From Mesobacillus campisalis (GTDB lineage: Bacteria; Bacillota; Bacilli; Bacillales; Cytobacillaceae): 64,000 nt of DNA. The notes beneath the pieces were generated by a model. That model saw only the letters and a program-made list of their open reading frames with translations. It searched no databases and was not told the DNA's origin. Both the position numbers and the translations under genes were made by a program. Of the stretch, positions 54,033-63,397 are shown in pieces. The stretch lies in the NCBI RefSeq assembly GCF_000986785.1, contig NZ_LAYY01000002.1:62001-126000 (forward strand), written 5' to 3'. Every line of letters begins with the position of its first letter. Positions within the stretch are counted from its first letter, which is position 1.

Positions 54033-54046
54033 AGACTGCGCTTTCA
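54033..54046 (-). promoter_or_regulatory. cre-like CcpA operator candidate at the sucCD start site
   Basis: Minus strand TGAAAGCGCAGTCT matches the cre consensus TGWAANCGNTNWCA at all but two defined positions and begins at the last base of the -10 hexamer. A bound CcpA there would block transcription of this TCA-cycle operon on preferred sugars; this is inference. Confidence 0.45.
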
Positions 54047-54074
54047 TTGTATATAATGAAATATCCCTTGTCTA
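54046..54074 (-). promoter_or_regulatory. Sigma-A promoter of sucCD
   Basis: Minus strand TAGACA, a 17-bp spacer and TACAAT, about 90 bp upstream of sucC. Confidence 0.6.
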
Positions 54075-54136
54075 GCTTTATGATTTAAATATTGCGCCTT
54101 TTTAAAAATTGGGAAAAATCCTTACAAAACAGGAAT

Positions 54137-54174
54137 AAACAAAGAGAGCCGGGCATTGCGGGCCGGGCTCTCCT
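54137..54174 (-). terminator. Intrinsic terminator of rnhB
   Basis: GC-rich stem GAGAGCC-CGGC/GCCCGGCTCTC with one bulge, followed by TTTGTTTATT on the minus strand, about 60 bp after the rnhB stop. Confidence 0.8.
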
Positions 54175-54231
54175 TAGTCATGATATGGTCTAATGGAAAA
54201 TCACTGATTTAATTTTACTATTCTCATATAT

Positions 54232-54999
54232 TTATTTACCCGCCAATTTCACCGGTGCGAAGCTCATTCTGTGTATTGGAGTTGCCCCATATTTTTTCAA
54301 AGCATCCAAATGGGCAGCAGTGCCGTAACCCATATTGGAGGCAAAACCGTACTGCGGATAAACTCCATCAAGCTTCTTCATCATCCTGTCCCTTGTCACC
54401 TTCGCCACAATCGAGGCTGCCGCAATCGAGATGCTGCGTGCATCCCCTTTTATCAGGGATTCAGAAGGATAGGGAGTTTCCAGCCGGACAGCATCAACTA
54501 GAAGATAGTCAGGATCCGACTGAATTTCCACGATTGCCTGCAGCATCGCTTTTTTCGATGCCTCAAGAATATTGATTTCATCGATTTCCGCTGCCTCAAT
54601 AACACCTATTCCTATCGCTTTCGCCTCTTGCTGGATTCTTTCAAAAAGCTCTTCCCTTTTTTGTTCATTCAGCTTCTTGGAATCATCCACTCCAGGCAGA
54701 TAAAAATCCTCTGGAAGAATGACGGCTGCGGCTACTACAGGCCCGGCAAGCGGCCCTCTGCCCACCTCATCAATTCCGGCAATGGACTTGTAGCCCTGGC
54801 TTCTTAATTTTCGTTCAAACTGGGTCATTTCGATAAACTTCTTAAGAAGTTCCTGCTCTTTTTGCTGCTGCTTCTTCCATTTTTCCAGAAGCCGCCGAAC
54901 ACCAGCACGCTCATCCTTTTCCAGGCTGTCAATCAAAGCATCGTCTGCTTCATGCGAAAAAAGCAGCTGCTGGATTTTTGCAATTGGCATCTTGTTCAT
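54232..54999 (-). CDS. rnhB: Ribonuclease HII
   Basis: Cleaves RNA in RNA-DNA hybrids, including single ribonucleotides. The 255 residues have a lysine/glutamine-rich N-terminal extension (1-70) typical of Bacillus RnhB, then the catalytic AGIDEVGRGPLAGPVVAAAV (D77, E78) and later metal-binding aspartates in LLVDAVRLETP and the IAAASIVAKVTRDRMM segment. TAGGAG precedes the ATG at 54999. It follows rbgA. In B. subtilis ylqG and ylqH come next; here sucC follows directly. Confidence 0.95.
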   Translation of the reverse strand: MNKMPIAKIQQLLFSHEADDALIDSLEKDERAGVRRLLEKWKKQQQKEQELLKKFIEMTQFERKLRSQGYKSIAGIDEVGRGPLAGPVVAAAVILPEDFYLPGVDDSKKLNEQKREELFERIQQEAKAIGIGVIEAAEIDEINILEASKKAMLQAIVEIQSDPDYLLVDAVRLETPYPSESLIKGDARSISIAAASIVAKVTRDRMMKKLDGVYPQYGFASNMGYGTAAHLDALKKYGATPIHRMSFAPVKLAGK

Positions 55000-55038
55000 G
55001 ATGTACTCCTATATGTATTTTTCTCCAGAAGGCTTCAG

Positions 55039-55066
55039 AAAAAAAGGCCCCCTCGAAGGACCTTAT
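55039..55066 (-). terminator. Intrinsic terminator of rbgA
   Basis: A short stem AAGGtCC/GGgCCTT (one mismatch) overlaps the rbgA stop codon and is followed by T7 on the minus strand. Confidence 0.7.
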
Positions 55067-55938
55067 TTCTCTGCAGGCTCCTCATTCGCCGCAAGGTCGG
55101 CCGGCCTTTCAAACGAAAGCGGGCCAAGCTTCTCACCGCGGATTTCCCTGATTACTGTCTCGGCCACTTTATCATAATCAACTTCGCGCCCCTGCTTCAA
55201 CCCCCGCGATAAGCCAATCTTATCAAACAGCTCGACTATATCTTCCGGAACTTGTTCCACGCCAAACCTTTCCTTGAGGCGGACGGGATAATGTTCTCCA
55301 AGGAACTTCAGGGCATACACGGCGACATCATCCAGGTTTAAAATAGCATCCTTGATTGCCCCTGTAACAGCAAGCTTCATCCCTACTTCCTGGTCTTCAA
55401 ACTTAGGCCAGAGGATCCCCGGGGTGTCGAGCAGCTCAAGTTCCTTGCCTACCTTGATCCATTGCTGGGCTTTCGTAACCCCAGGCATGTTTCCTGTTTT
55501 GGCAATGTTTTTCCCATGCAGGCGGTTGATCAGCGTCGATTTGCCCGCGTTTGGTATCCCGACAATCATCGCCCGGATGGCTCTTGGCTTGATCCCTTTC
55601 GCCTCCATGCGGTCAAATTTTTCCTTAAGGAGCACCTTGGCTTCACTGACGACCTGCTTCAGCCCGGTGCCCGCCTGGGAATTGATGGCCAGAGCGCTGA
55701 TTCCCTGTTTCTTAAAGAAAGTGATCCATTCGGCAGTAACCTCTTTATCGGCCATATCCGCTTTATTCAGAAGAACGATACGCGGCTTGTGCTGAATAAT
55801 TTCGTCAATCATCGGATTACGTGAAGAATAAGGAATTCGCGCATCCACCAGTTCAAAAATAATATCTACAAGCTTAAGTTTCTCAGTGACTTCCCTCCTG
55901 GCCTTCGCCATATGGCCAGGAAACCATTGAATTGTCAT
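55063..55938 (-). CDS. rbgA: Ribosome biogenesis GTPase A (RbgA/YlqF)
   Basis: Circularly permuted GTPase needed for late 50S subunit assembly. The motif order is G4 (LLNKADMAD near residue 57), then G1 (GIPNAGKST near residue 127), then G3 ([11 protein letters not shown] near residue 172), the hallmark of the YlqF/YawG class. The C-terminal part (about 195-291) is the RNA-binding ANTAR-like region. It begins [16 protein letters not shown], with AGGAGG upstream of the ATG at 55938. Confidence 0.95.
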   Translation of the reverse strand: MTIQWFPGHMAKARREVTEKLKLVDIIFELVDARIPYSSRNPMIDEIIQHKPRIVLLNKADMADKEVTAEWITFFKKQGISALAINSQAGTGLKQVVSEAKVLLKEKFDRMEAKGIKPRAIRAMIVGIPNAGKSTLINRLHGKNIAKTGNMPGVTKAQQWIKVGKELELLDTPGILWPKFEDQEVGMKLAVTGAIKDAILNLDDVAVYALKFLGEHYPVRLKERFGVEQVPEDIVELFDKIGLSRGLKQGREVDYDKVAETVIREIRGEKLGPLSFERPADLAANEEPAEK

Positions 55939-55961
55939 GAAAGAAACCTCCTCTTACTAAA

Positions 55962-56008
55962 ATAATAAAGCGCCTGCACGGGCCCCGTACGGGCCCATAC
56001 AGGCGCTT
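55962..56008 (-). terminator. Intrinsic terminator of lepB
   Basis: Long GC-rich stem AAGCGCCTG...CAGGCGCTT with an inner GGGCCCG pairing, followed by TATTATTTT on the minus strand, just after the lepB stop. Confidence 0.85.
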
Positions 56009-56016
56009 CCCGTTTA

Positions 56017-56568
56017 TTACTCCACTATACGGATATCTTGAATCGGCCAATAAATGATGCTGGTTTGGCCGAGCACTTCATCAAGAGGAACCGTCCCGAT
56101 ATGGCGGCTGTCCTTGCTGAACCGGCGGTTATCCCCCATCACAAAAATATGCCCCTCCGGCACGGTTTCCCTGCCGATTTTTTCTTCAAGCGTAAAAGGT
56201 TCCGTAAGCGGGCCATCGATTACCTGTTGCTTATATTCTTCCAAATACGGCTCTTCATATGCTTGCCCGTTCACATAAAGAGTATCATCCTTATATTCGA
56301 TATGGTCGCCGGGAAGCCCAATCACTCTTTTTATGTAATCCTTGTTTTCGGGTGCATGGAATACCACGATGTCAAACCGTTCCGGTTCCCCAATTTTGTA
56401 GCTCAGCTTATTGACAATCATTCTGTCCTGATCATGAAGGGTGGGCATCATGGATAATCCGTCTACCACAATTGGCGCAAATAAAAAATATCTGATTCCC
56501 GCTGCCAGCAAAACAGCAATGAACAGCGCTTTTACCCATTCCCATAATTCGTTTTTTTTCTGTGCCAT
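56017..56568 (-). CDS. lepB: Signal peptidase I
   Basis: Membrane serine protease that removes signal peptides from exported proteins. The 183-residue protein has a single N-terminal membrane segment (about 13-31), the catalytic serine S39 in GLSMMPTL, the general-base lysine K80 in DYIKRVIGLPGD, and the conserved GDNRRFSKDSRHIG segment. The length and single anchor match the Sip-type peptidases of Bacillus; paralogues may exist elsewhere. It sits between rplS and rbgA. Confidence 0.94.
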   Translation of the reverse strand: MAQKKNELWEWVKALFIAVLLAAGIRYFLFAPIVVDGLSMMPTLHDQDRMIVNKLSYKIGEPERFDIVVFHAPENKDYIKRVIGLPGDHIEYKDDTLYVNGQAYEEPYLEEYKQQVIDGPLTEPFTLEEKIGRETVPEGHIFVMGDNRRFSKDSRHIGTVPLDEVLGQTSIIYWPIQDIRIVE

Positions 56569-56702
56569 ACATTCCCCACCATTCTCAGAAAATCAAATCC
56601 CAATATAGCTTTATTTTACATAACTTGTTTCATATAAACACGATGGGAGTGTTTTTTTAAAAAATTTCACTTTTAAATTATACCAGCTGAATGTGCAATA
56701 TG

Positions 56703-56732
56703 AAAAAAGAGCTTGTCAGACAAGCTCTTTTC
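56703..56732 (-). terminator. Intrinsic terminator of rplS
   Basis: Stem AAAAGAGCTTGTC/GACAAGCTCTTTT, nearly perfect, flanked by A/T runs; T6 on the minus strand. Confidence 0.9.
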
Positions 56733-56742
56733 TACATTCTTA

Positions 56743-57949
<1,207 letters not shown>

Positions 57950-57953
<4 letters not shown>

Positions 57954-58468
57954 GACAGCAGACCTTCCATCGGCTCAATCAGGATCACTTTCTCCTTGAT
58001 ATCAACTTTTTTGACAACATCTTCAATATAGGGAATCAGTTTTTCTTTTTCCCTGCCTTTTTTCACTACCCACACATCATTGGCACCCGGAGAAAGAACT
58101 TCTGTCACCTTGCCGATTTCCTCGCCATCCACCGTATAGACCAGGCAGCCAATAATATCCTGGACATAATATTCGCCTTCTTCCAATGTGCCACGCTGGC
58201 TTTCAGGGATCTTCAGGATGCCATCCCGGAACGGTTCAACATGGTTGACATTTTCACAGCCTTCAAACGTAAGCAAATCAAAGTTTTTATGTTTGCGGTG
58301 ACTTTTGACAACCAGCTCCTTCGGCTCCTTGCTGCCAGGCATGAAAAGAAACAGGCTGTTTCCAACCTTGTACCGTTCTTCGGGAAAATCGGTCCGCGAA
58401 ATGACTCTTACTTCACCGCGGATTCCATGGGTATTGACAATCTTCCCAACATTAAACCATTTTTCCAT
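57950..58468 (-). CDS. rimM: Ribosome maturation factor RimM
   Basis: Assembly factor for the 30S head that contacts S19. The 172-residue protein has the N-terminal RimM domain ([20 protein letters not shown]) and a C-terminal PRC-barrel ([30 protein letters not shown]). GAGAGGTGA precedes the ATG at 58468, 5 bp after ylqD. Confidence 0.96.
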
Positions 58469-58473
58469 TTAGT

Positions 58474-58866
58474 TCACCTCTCACGTATTTCAACCACAAC
58501 ACCATCTTTTACCACTACCGTTTTTTCAGCAAGAAAGTCGTCCCACAAATCGCCCTCGTTAATTTCAACAAGCGCCTGCAGTTCCGATTCTTTCAATTCG
58601 CTTCCTAACGGTAGAATATGTAATTGTTCGATATGAAACTCCAGAAGCTTGATTTTTTCCCCGCGGAGCCGGATTTCATTTTCGAACTGCCTCTTTAATA
58701 TTTCAGGAGGAAGCTTCTTTGATTTTTCCTGCTTCTTCCATTCGAATTTAAGCTGCTCGCTTTCCTTTTGCAGCTGTTGTTTTTTTGTTCCGTATTTATT
58801 TAGAAGTCTTTCCTTGCTTGTCTCTGTAAGTACCTGTTTGACAACAACCGTTTGAAGTACCTTCAC
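58474..58866 (-). CDS. ylqD: Conserved coiled-coil protein YlqD
   Basis: A 130-residue protein of unknown function, rich in Lys/Glu/Gln. Residues about 20-95 look like a coiled coil (KKQQLQKESEQLKFEWKKQE), and the C-terminal third resembles a small beta domain (EINEGDLWDDFLAEKTVVVK). GTG at 58864-58866 is chosen because GGAGG precedes it and the product then begins VKVLQTVVVKQVLTE as in relatives. It heads ylqD-rimM-trmD here because a long repeat array separates it from khpA. Confidence 0.88.
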   Translation of the reverse strand: MKVLQTVVVKQVLTETSKERLLNKYGTKKQQLQKESEQLKFEWKKQEKSKKLPPEILKRQFENEIRLRGEKIKLLEFHIEQLHILPLGSELKESELQALVEINEGDLWDDFLAEKTVVVKDGVVVEIRER

Positions 58867-58924
58867 AGCGATACCTCCAGTCCCTTTTTTCAGGCCCGCC
58901 TGTCCCTCGTTGAGCCACAAACCC

Positions 58925-58954
58925 ATTATATATGAAATGGCTGGGAAAGACCAA
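58925..58954 (-). promoter_or_regulatory. Sigma-A promoter of ylqD-rimM-trmD
   Basis: Minus strand TTGGTC, an 18-bp spacer and a perfect TATAAT, about 60 bp upstream of ylqD and just beyond repeat array B. It would replace the read-through from rpsP-khpA blocked by the khpA terminator. Confidence 0.6.
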
Positions 58955-59059
58955 AAGCAGGGCCAGATAGTGGTGAGGTTGGAACTTGGCTTAAGGCTGG
59001 CTATGTGGCTTCATTTATGAAGGTACTTCTTGAAGGGTCCAGTGATTCTGAAGGTTGAG

Positions 59060-59800
59060 AGCTTCCTCAGTACCCTTTTTGAAGCTGGTCCGGTCATTTT
59101 GGCACTGACACCCTCCATCAGTGACCTTTTCGGTGCCGGCCTGCTGATTTTGGGTACTGACAGCCTCTATCAGTGACCTTTTCGGAACTGGCCTGCTCAT
59201 TTTGGGTACTGACAGCCTCTATCAGTGACCTTTTTGAAGCTGGTTCGGGCATTTCGGGCACTGACACCCTCTATCAGTGACCTTTTTGAAGCCGGCCAGC
59301 TCATTTTGGGCACTGACAGCCTCTATCAGTGACCTTTTCGGTGCCGGCCAGCTCACTTTGGGCACTGACAGCCTCTATCAGTGACCTTTTTGAAGCTGGT
59401 TCGGGCATTTTGGGCACTGGCACCCTCCATCAGTGACCTTTTCGGAACTGGCCTGCTGATTTTGGGCACTGACAGCCTCTATCAGTGCCTCTTTTGAAGC
59501 AAGACCTCTCATTTCGGGCACTGACACCCTCCCATCAGTGACCTTTTTGGAACTGGCCTGCTCATCTTGGGCACTGACACCCTCCATCAGTGACCTTTTC
59601 GGAACTGGCCTGCTGATTTTGGGCACTGACACCCTTCATCAGTGACCTTTTTGAAGCCGGCCATCTCATTTTGGGTACTGACAGCCTCTATCAGTGCCTC
59701 TTTTGAAGCAAGACCTCTCATTTCGGGCACTGACACCCTCCATCAGTGCCTCTTTTGAAGGAAGACCATCCATTTCGGGCACTGACAGCCTCTCTCCACC
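59060..59800. repeat. Tandem 52-bp intergenic repeat array B (about 14 units)
   Basis: Fourteen units are anchored by TCAGT at 59067, 59118, 59170, 59222, 59274, 59326, 59378, 59430, 59482, 59535, 59587, 59639, 59691 and 59743. All steps are 52 bp except one of 51 and one of 53. The unit contains CAGTGACCTTTTTGAAGC, a GGC-rich block, CATTTTGGGCACTGAC and the inverted pair CACTGA/TCAGTG. It fills most of the 1047-bp khpA-ylqD gap. Frames that happen to be open across it give only repetitive peptide. Confidence 0.92.
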
Positions 59801-59873
59801 CGAACACCTCCCGAATGAATCAAGAAGCCTCTAGTTCTAACCATGCCGCCCCTTTTAGCAGCTCCCACAGCCA

Positions 59874-59906
59874 CAAAAAAATGGAGGGGATTCCCCTCCA
59901 TTTTTA
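59874..59906 (-). terminator. Intrinsic terminator of rpsP-khpA
   Basis: Stem AAAAATGGAGGGG/CCCCTCCATTTTT with a 4-nt loop, T7 on the minus strand, 8 bp after the khpA stop. Confidence 0.9.
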
Positions 59907-59913
59907 CGCTTAA

Positions 59914-60144
59914 TTATTCAACAATCTCCAAAAAAATCTTTTTTTGCTGCGAAGCTCCTGCTGCATAGACGACTGTCCTGATAGCCTTGGCAACGCGCCC
60001 CTGTTTTCCGATCACCTTACCCATATCGCTCTTGTTAACAGAGAGACGGTAGGTGACGCGATGATCTTCTTCGGTTGAATCCACTTGGACATCTTCCGGA
60101 AAATCAACCAGTGGCTTTACGATTGTCTCAATTAATTCTTTCAT
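59914..60144 (-). CDS. khpA: KH-domain RNA-binding protein KhpA (YlqC)
   Basis: A 76-residue protein consisting of one type II KH domain with the GxxG loop GKQGRV (DMGKVIGKQGRVAKAIR). In other Firmicutes KhpA pairs with KhpB (Jag) and binds RNAs affecting cell division and elongation. It starts 5 bp after the rpsP stop and probably depends on translational coupling because its own ribosome-binding site is weak. Confidence 0.93.
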   Translation of the reverse strand: MKELIETIVKPLVDFPEDVQVDSTEEDHRVTYRLSVNKSDMGKVIGKQGRVAKAIRTVVYAAGASQQKKIFLEIVE

Positions 60145-60149
60145 GCTGA

Positions 60150-60490
<341 letters not shown>

Positions 60491-60531
60491 GGTTTTTTTC
60501 TTTACAGGTTAATTTTGGTGGTAAAAACACC

Positions 60532-61884
60532 TTAAAACGGGTTGAAAGGAAGCTTGAAACCGCCTTTTTTCTTCCCTTTTTGCTGCATGCCGGACATTTG
60601 CTTCATCATTTTTTTCATGTCTTCGAATTGTTTAAGCAGGCGGTTCACCTCGGGTACCGTTCGGCCGCTGCCTTTTGCAATCCGTTTGCGCCTGCTGGCG
60701 TTGATGATTTCCGGATGCTCTTTTTCCTGCTTGGTCATCGACTTGATGATCGCTTCAACGTGGGCGATTTGCTTTTCCTCAATTTGGACGTTGTTAAGGC
60801 CTTTGATTTTATTCGCTCCAGGCATCATTTTCAAAAGCTCGTCAAGCGGCCCCATATTGCGGACCTGGCCAAGCTGCTCAAGAAAATCGTCCAGCGTGAA
60901 GGTAGCAGTCCGCATTTTCTTCTCAAGCTCTTTCGCCTTCTCTTCATCCACATTCGCCTGGGCCTTCTCGATGAGGGTGAGCACATCTCCCATGCCGAGA
61001 ATGCGGGAAGCCATCCGCTCGGGGTGGAAAGATTCCAGCGCATCCAGCTTCTCGCCAAGACCGACAAATTTGATCGGCGTATTGGTCACGGCACGAATCG
61101 ATAAGGCAGCTCCCCCACGGGTATCGCCATCAAGCTTGGTGAGCACAACGCCGGTAAGTCCCAGCTGCTCATTGAAGCTTTGGGCAACATTGACCGCATC
61201 CTGTCCGGTCATTGCGTCGACCACCAGGAAGATCTCGTCAGGTTTTGACAGCTCCTTGATTTCCTTCAGCTCGTCCATCAGTTTTTCATCAACATGAAGA
61301 CGGCCGGCGGTATCAATCAGGACATAATCATGATGGTCTTCCTTCGCTTTTGCGATAGCCTGCTTGGCAATCTCAACAGGACTGACCTGGTCCCCAAGGG
61401 AGAATACAGGCATGCTCAGCTGTTTGCCAAGAGTCTCGAGCTGCTTGATTGCGGCGGGACGGTAAATATCCGCCGCCACCAGCAATGGTTTGCGGTTGTA
61501 TTTTTTTCGTAAAAGATTCGCAAGCTTACCAGTGGTTGTCGTTTTACCGGCACCCTGGAGGCCGACCATCATGATGACAGTCGGCGGGCGGTTCGCAACG
61601 GCAATTTTGCTTTGTTCTCCGCCCATGAGCTCGGTAAGCTCTTCCTTAACAACCTTGATAACCTGCTGGCCCGGTGTCAGGCTCTTCATGACTTCCTGGC
61701 CAATGGAGCGTTCGCTTACCTTTTTGACAAAATCCTTTACTACTTTAAAGTTAACGTCTGCCTCAAGCAGGGCGAGACGGACCTCGCGCATCATTTCTTT
61801 TACATCCGCTTCGGAAACCTTGCCTTTTCCGCGGATCTTTTGCATCGTATTTTGCAGTCGGTCGGCTAATCCTTCAAATGCCAT
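60532..61884 (-). CDS. ffh: Signal recognition particle protein Ffh (SRP54)
   Basis: GTPase that with 4.5S/scRNA delivers ribosome-nascent chains to FtsY. The 450 residues have the N domain (1-90), G domain with P-loop GLQGAGKT at 108-115, DTAGRLH and TKLDGDTRGGAAL, and a methionine-rich M domain (about 310-450) with KGSGRTVPEVNRLLKQFEDM spanning the RNA-binding helix-turn-helix. AGGAGG precedes the ATG at 61884. It follows ylxM by 12 bp. Confidence 0.98.
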   Translation of the reverse strand: MAFEGLADRLQNTMQKIRGKGKVSEADVKEMMREVRLALLEADVNFKVVKDFVKKVSERSIGQEVMKSLTPGQQVIKVVKEELTELMGGEQSKIAVANRPPTVIMMVGLQGAGKTTTTGKLANLLRKKYNRKPLLVAADIYRPAAIKQLETLGKQLSMPVFSLGDQVSPVEIAKQAIAKAKEDHHDYVLIDTAGRLHVDEKLMDELKEIKELSKPDEIFLVVDAMTGQDAVNVAQSFNEQLGLTGVVLTKLDGDTRGGAALSIRAVTNTPIKFVGLGEKLDALESFHPERMASRILGMGDVLTLIEKAQANVDEEKAKELEKKMRTATFTLDDFLEQLGQVRNMGPLDELLKMMPGANKIKGLNNVQIEEKQIAHVEAIIKSMTKQEKEHPEIINASRRKRIAKGSGRTVPEVNRLLKQFEDMKKMMKQMSGMQQKGKKKGGFKLPFNPF

Positions 61885-61896
61885 TGTTGCCGCCTC

Positions 61897-62226
61897 CTAA
61901 TCTAAATTCTCAATCTGTACGACCAAATCTTCCAGGGCCTTCAAGTCGGGATCGCCGCTTAATGCGTCTTTCATCTTCGCAATAAGCCTGCTGCGCTCCT
62001 GAAACCTGGCAAAAAGCAAAAGCTTCTCCTCATACTCTTCTAGCATCGCTTCTGTCCTTTTTATATTGTCATAGACGGCCTGGCGGCTGACCTCATATTC
62101 CTCGGCAATTTCCCCGAGGGAATAGTCGTCCAGATAATAAAGCGACATATAGCTTTGCTGCTTGGGAGTTAACAAGGCTTGATAAAAATCATAAAGATAG
62201 TTGATCCGGGTTGTTTTCTCAAGCAT
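61897..62226 (-). CDS. ylxM: Putative SRP-associated HTH protein YlxM
   Basis: A 109-residue helix-turn-helix protein resembling sigma-70 region 4 ([20 protein letters not shown] then [10 protein letters not shown]). It is found next to ffh and ftsY and is known in streptococci as an SRP accessory factor. ATG at 62226 is preferred because a GGGGGG site is 6 nt upstream; an ATG two codons earlier directly abuts that site. Confidence 0.9.
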   Translation of the reverse strand: MLEKTTRINYLYDFYQALLTPKQQSYMSLYYLDDYSLGEIAEEYEVSRQAVYDNIKRTEAMLEEYEEKLLLFARFQERSRLIAKMKDALSGDPDLKALEDLVVQIENLD

Positions 62227-62342
62227 CTTCATCCCCCCATGTTAAGTGAAAAACCTTTACATACAAACAGTGTACACAGGCGGGCATTCCCTGTCAAGGT
62301 GTGAACAGGGTTTCCGCCCGTTCTATACAGGCCGCAGGGGGC

Positions 62343-62389
62343 AAAAAAAGGGGATAGCCCAAGGCTCCGCCTGAGCGATCCTTCCCCTG
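62343..62389 (-). terminator. Intrinsic terminator of ftsY
   Basis: Stem AGGGGA/TCCCCT closes an inner GCTCAGGC...GCCTTGGGC pairing and is followed by T7 on the minus strand, directly after the ftsY stop. Confidence 0.75.
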
Positions 62390-62390
62390 T

Positions 62391-63377
62391 CTATTCAGCT
62401 TCTTCAACCAGATCGGCAAATAGGCCGTAAACATACTTCTCGGCATCGAACTCCTGGAGGTCATCCATCTTTTCACCAAGGCCGACAAACTTGACCGGGA
62501 TATTAAGTTCATTGCGGATAGCAAGCACGATCCCGCCTTTTGCTGTCCCATCAAGCTTCGTCAGTACAATGCCGCTCACATTCGTCGCTTCCTTGAAGGT
62601 TTTGGCCTGAATCAGGGCGTTTTGTCCAGTGGTCGCATCCAGCACTAGAAGCACTTCGTGCGGCGCACCTGGAACTTCCCGTTCAATGACCCTTTTAACT
62701 TTTTCAAGCTCCTTCATCAAATTCACTTTATTCTGCAGACGGCCCGCTGTATCGCATAATAGAATGTCAACTCCGCGGGATTTTGCCGCCCTTACGGCAT
62801 CATACATGACAGCCGCAGGGTCGGAGCCCTCGGCCTGCTTGATCACATCGACACCGACCCGGTCGCCCCATACCTCCAGCTGATCAATGGCACCTGCACG
62901 GAACGTATCGCCGGCAGCAAGCAGGACGCTTTTGCCTTCCTGCTTGAATTTATGGGCAAGCTTGCCGATTGTGGTTGTTTTGCCAACTCCGTTCACACCG
63001 ACAAATAATATAACGGTCAGGCCTTCATTCTCGAGGTCCAGGGTGCTCTTTTCGTCACCGGCTCCTTCGTAGATATCAACAAGCTTTTCCGAAATAACAG
63101 CCTGGACCTCCCGAGGATCCTGGATGTTGCGGCGTTTCACTTCCTTTTTCAGTTCATCAATCAGCTCCATGACGGTTTCAAAGCCGACGTCTGCCCCGAT
63201 AAGGATTTCTTCGAGTTCTTCAAAGAATTCCTCGTCGACTTTCCGGTAGCGGGCAACAAGGTCATTCACCTTTCCGGAAAAATTGTCCCGTGTCTTCGTT
63301 AACCCATCCTTGAATTTTTCGCTGACTGTTTCTGTTTGTTTGGTAATCTTCTCTTTTAATTTTTTAAAAAAGCTCAC
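62391..63377 (-). CDS. ftsY: SRP receptor FtsY
   Basis: Membrane-associated GTPase receptor for the SRP. The 328 residues have a short amphipathic N terminus (no long acidic domain, as usual in Bacillus), the N domain with YRKVDEEFFEELEEILI, and the G domain with GVNGVGKTTTIGKLAH, DTAGRLQNK and TKLDGTAKGG. GTG at 63377 gives MSFFKKLKEK-type N terminus as in relatives; a GTG three codons upstream lies too close to its AAAGG. It begins about 20 bp after smc. Confidence 0.96.
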   Translation of the reverse strand: MSFFKKLKEKITKQTETVSEKFKDGLTKTRDNFSGKVNDLVARYRKVDEEFFEELEEILIGADVGFETVMELIDELKKEVKRRNIQDPREVQAVISEKLVDIYEGAGDEKSTLDLENEGLTVILFVGVNGVGKTTTIGKLAHKFKQEGKSVLLAAGDTFRAGAIDQLEVWGDRVGVDVIKQAEGSDPAAVMYDAVRAAKSRGVDILLCDTAGRLQNKVNLMKELEKVKRVIEREVPGAPHEVLLVLDATTGQNALIQAKTFKEATNVSGIVLTKLDGTAKGGIVLAIRNELNIPVKFVGLGEKMDDLQEFDAEKYVYGLFADLVEEAE

Positions 63378-63397
63378 AAATCCCACTGCCTTTCAGT

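Noticed and set aside
59015-59200. Minus-strand 61-residue ORF
   Set aside because: Starts within array B and lacks a ribosome-binding site; chance opening in repeats.
59378-59632. Minus-strand 84-residue protein with repeated VPK-type segments
   Set aside because: It is the translation of the 52-bp repeats. As 52 is not a multiple of three the frame shifts between units, there is no ribosome-binding site, and the reading frame is not kept along the array.
59060-59800. CRISPR array
   Set aside because: The 52-bp units are contiguous and all parts repeat; there are no unique spacers, no conserved direct repeat of 24-47 bp and no cas genes nearby.
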